Shown: positions 62,895 to 64,000 of the stretch, in pieces
Layout of the letters: every line of letters begins with the position of its first letter
Position numbering within the stretch: position 1 is the first letter of the stretch
Source of the DNA: CBDDIP01 sp965279405
GTDB taxonomy: Bacteria; Actinomycetota; Acidimicrobiia; Acidimicrobiales; Ilumatobacteraceae
DNA length: 64,000 bases
Direction: 5' to 3'
Assembly (NCBI GenBank): GCA_965279405.1
Contig: OZ257157.1
Coordinates: 4,774,001 to 4,838,000, forward strand
Made by a program: the position numbers and the translations under genes
The notes under the pieces: generated by a model
Told to the model about the DNA's origin: nothing
Seen by the model: the letters and a program-made list of their open reading frames with translations, nothing else
Databases searched by the model: none

Positions 62895-64000
62895 TCAGCA
62901 GTGCGCACGCACGGTGGGGTACGGGTTGACCGCTGCTCCCCCGCCGGGATGCACCTCGAAGTGCAGGTGCACGACGCTGAACTTGGCGTTGCCGGTGTCG
63001 CCCATGTAACCGATCACGTCGCCACGCTGCACGGGCCCGGAGAGGCCCCAGCTGTCCATGTGGCCGTAGTAGTAGTAATTGCCGTCGGCACCGGTCAGGC
63101 CCACGGTGAACCCGCCGAGCGTGTTGGTCTTGTCCTTGGCGAAGCCGTCGACCACCGCCAGGATCGGCGTGCCGCGAGTGCCGATCATGTCCACGCCCTG
63201 GTGCCGTCGCCCACCGCTTCGCGGCGCGCCCCACGTGTCGCCGAAGGCCACGGGCGCATCACCGGTGGGGCACAACCAGTCGACGCCGCCGTAGTCGACG
63301 CCGCCGCCACCACCGGGGCGACCGCCTGCGCCACCGCCGCCGGTCTGACCCGCGCCGGTGCCACCGGAGCCGACACCATCACGCCCGATCGCCGCGCCGC
63401 CGCCGTCGCTGCCACCGTCTTCGGCGTCCGACTCGTTGGCGATCGTCGTGGTCGACACGGCCGACTGCTGCTTGGCCTGTTGATCGAGCATCTGCTGACG
63501 TGCGCGTTCCTTCTCCTCGGCTTCGAGGGCGCGGCGGACGGCGTCGTCCTTGAGGCGCTGGGCCTCGACGTCCTTCAGTCGTTCGACTTCCGCGTTGGCC
63601 TGCTCGCGCAGGGTGGCCAGGTTGCGGCTCTCCGCCTCGGCCTCCTCCTGCTTGCGCTTCAGCTCGGCCTTCTTGTCGATCAGGTCGTTGTTCAGCGCGT
63701 CGTAACGATCGAAGTCGTCGTCGGCCGTGTCGTTGGCCACCGCGACGAGCGCTTCCTTCTGCACCTGGTTCGCGGGGGCCTCGAAGCCGGTCAGCACCGG
63801 AGCGCCGTCGGTCCCGGTGGACGTGTAGCGCTCGATGGCCACGTTGGTGACCGCCTCGGCCAGCTCGTCGATCTGGGCCTGCAGGTTCTGGACGTCGAGG
63901 TTGAGGGCCTTGACCTCGAGGCTCAACGAGTCGACGCGCGACTCGGACCGGAAGTAGTCGTCGGCCGCTGCGTTCGCCCGCTCGCGGGCGTCGGCGATCT
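62895..64000 (-). CDS. M23-family peptidase with N-terminal coiled coil (5' end outside window)
   Basis: The reading frame is open to the window edge, so the start lies beyond 64000. The visible 368 residues include a long coiled coil (NDLIDKKAELKRKQEEAEAE and LRREQANAEVERLK-like heptads), a Gly-rich linker, and a C-terminal M23 domain with HQGVDMIGTRG (HxxxD) and VVHLHFEVHPGG (HxH). YYYGHMDSWG fits the LytM core. This layout matches EnvC/PcsB-like division or cell-separation factors that act outside the membrane. An intact metal site suggests active peptidoglycan hydrolysis. Confidence 0.9.
   Translation of the reverse strand, partial: IADARERANAAADDYFRSESRVDSLSLEVKALNLDVQNLQAQIDELAEAVTNVAIERYTSTGTDGAPVLTGFEAPANQVQKEALVAVANDTADDDFDRYDALNNDLIDKKAELKRKQEEAEAESRNLATLREQANAEVERLKDVEAQRLKDDAVRRALEAEEKERARQQMLDQQAKQQSAVSTTTIANESDAEDGGSDGGGAAIGRDGVGSGGTGAGQTGGGGAGGRPGGGGGVDYGGVDWLCPTGDAPVAFGDTWGAPRSGGRRHQGVDMIGTRGTPILAVVDGFAKDKTNTLGGFTVGLTGADGNYYYYGHMDSWGLSGPVQRGDVIGYMGDTGNAKFSVVHLHFEVHPGGGAAVNPYPTVRAHC

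Overview
The window is about 70% G+C and carries actinobacterial markers: a mycothiol synthase, a one-domain HisB, an operon-encoded primary sigma factor with DnaG, many GTG starts and dense 4-base ATGA/GTGA gene overlaps. The secreted LDTR-type repeat protein and the overall gene set suggest a member of the Acidimicrobiia (Ilumatobacter-like). The lineage is inferred from style and gene content, because no rRNA gene is present. I see no transposase, integrase, phage gene or CRISPR array.

Layout. 1-2450: a small accessory patch with a HEPN-like protein, a minus-strand structured RNA whose T arm precedes its D arm (a circularly permuted tRNA mimic), and a PIN-like protein. 2450-11042: a minus-strand operon for an oligopeptide-type ABC importer (binding lipoprotein, two permeases, two ATPases) that runs into an FGGY kinase and a sphingosine-phosphate-lyase-like PLP enzyme; a TetR regulator is divergent. 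12406-15609: an LPSTG-anchored ice-binding-fold protein, a sortase and an M23 peptidase. 15773-21677: DyP peroxidase, SnoaL-like and ankyrin proteins, a lipoprotein hydrolase and the repeat protein. 21863-26557: tRNA-Val, PPOX-fold protein, IMPase, unknown proteins, enoyl-CoA hydratase. 26613-33767: an Hsp70 ATPase fused to a membrane anchor, divergent from an ECF sigma and its likely membrane partner, then several envelope proteins.

33830-43396 is housekeeping: tRNA-CAT, tRNA-Asn, rpoD-dnaG, terC, pyruvate phosphate dikinase, an M50 protease, YjbR and YgfZ proteins. 44042-46146 encodes kynureninase and tryptophan 2,3-dioxygenase, a tryptophan catabolic pair. 48938-56062 is a minus-strand histidine/tryptophan biosynthesis block (hisC-hisB-hisH-hisA-hisF, an aldo/keto reductase, a GroES-like gene, hisI, trpE). 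56992-62843 holds nth, mshD, an M3 peptidase, rlmN and an APH-like kinase with a DUF6285 partner. The window ends inside a coiled-coil M23 peptidase.

The most unusual item is the permuted tRNA-like RNA at 942-1075, which has the architecture expected of a bacterial Y RNA (YrlA) effector module and lies between two putative RNase-fold genes. The importer-kinase-lyase operon, the membrane-tethered Hsp70 beside an ECF sigma, and a start codon buried in a 15-bp hairpin at 56801-56836 are the next most interesting.
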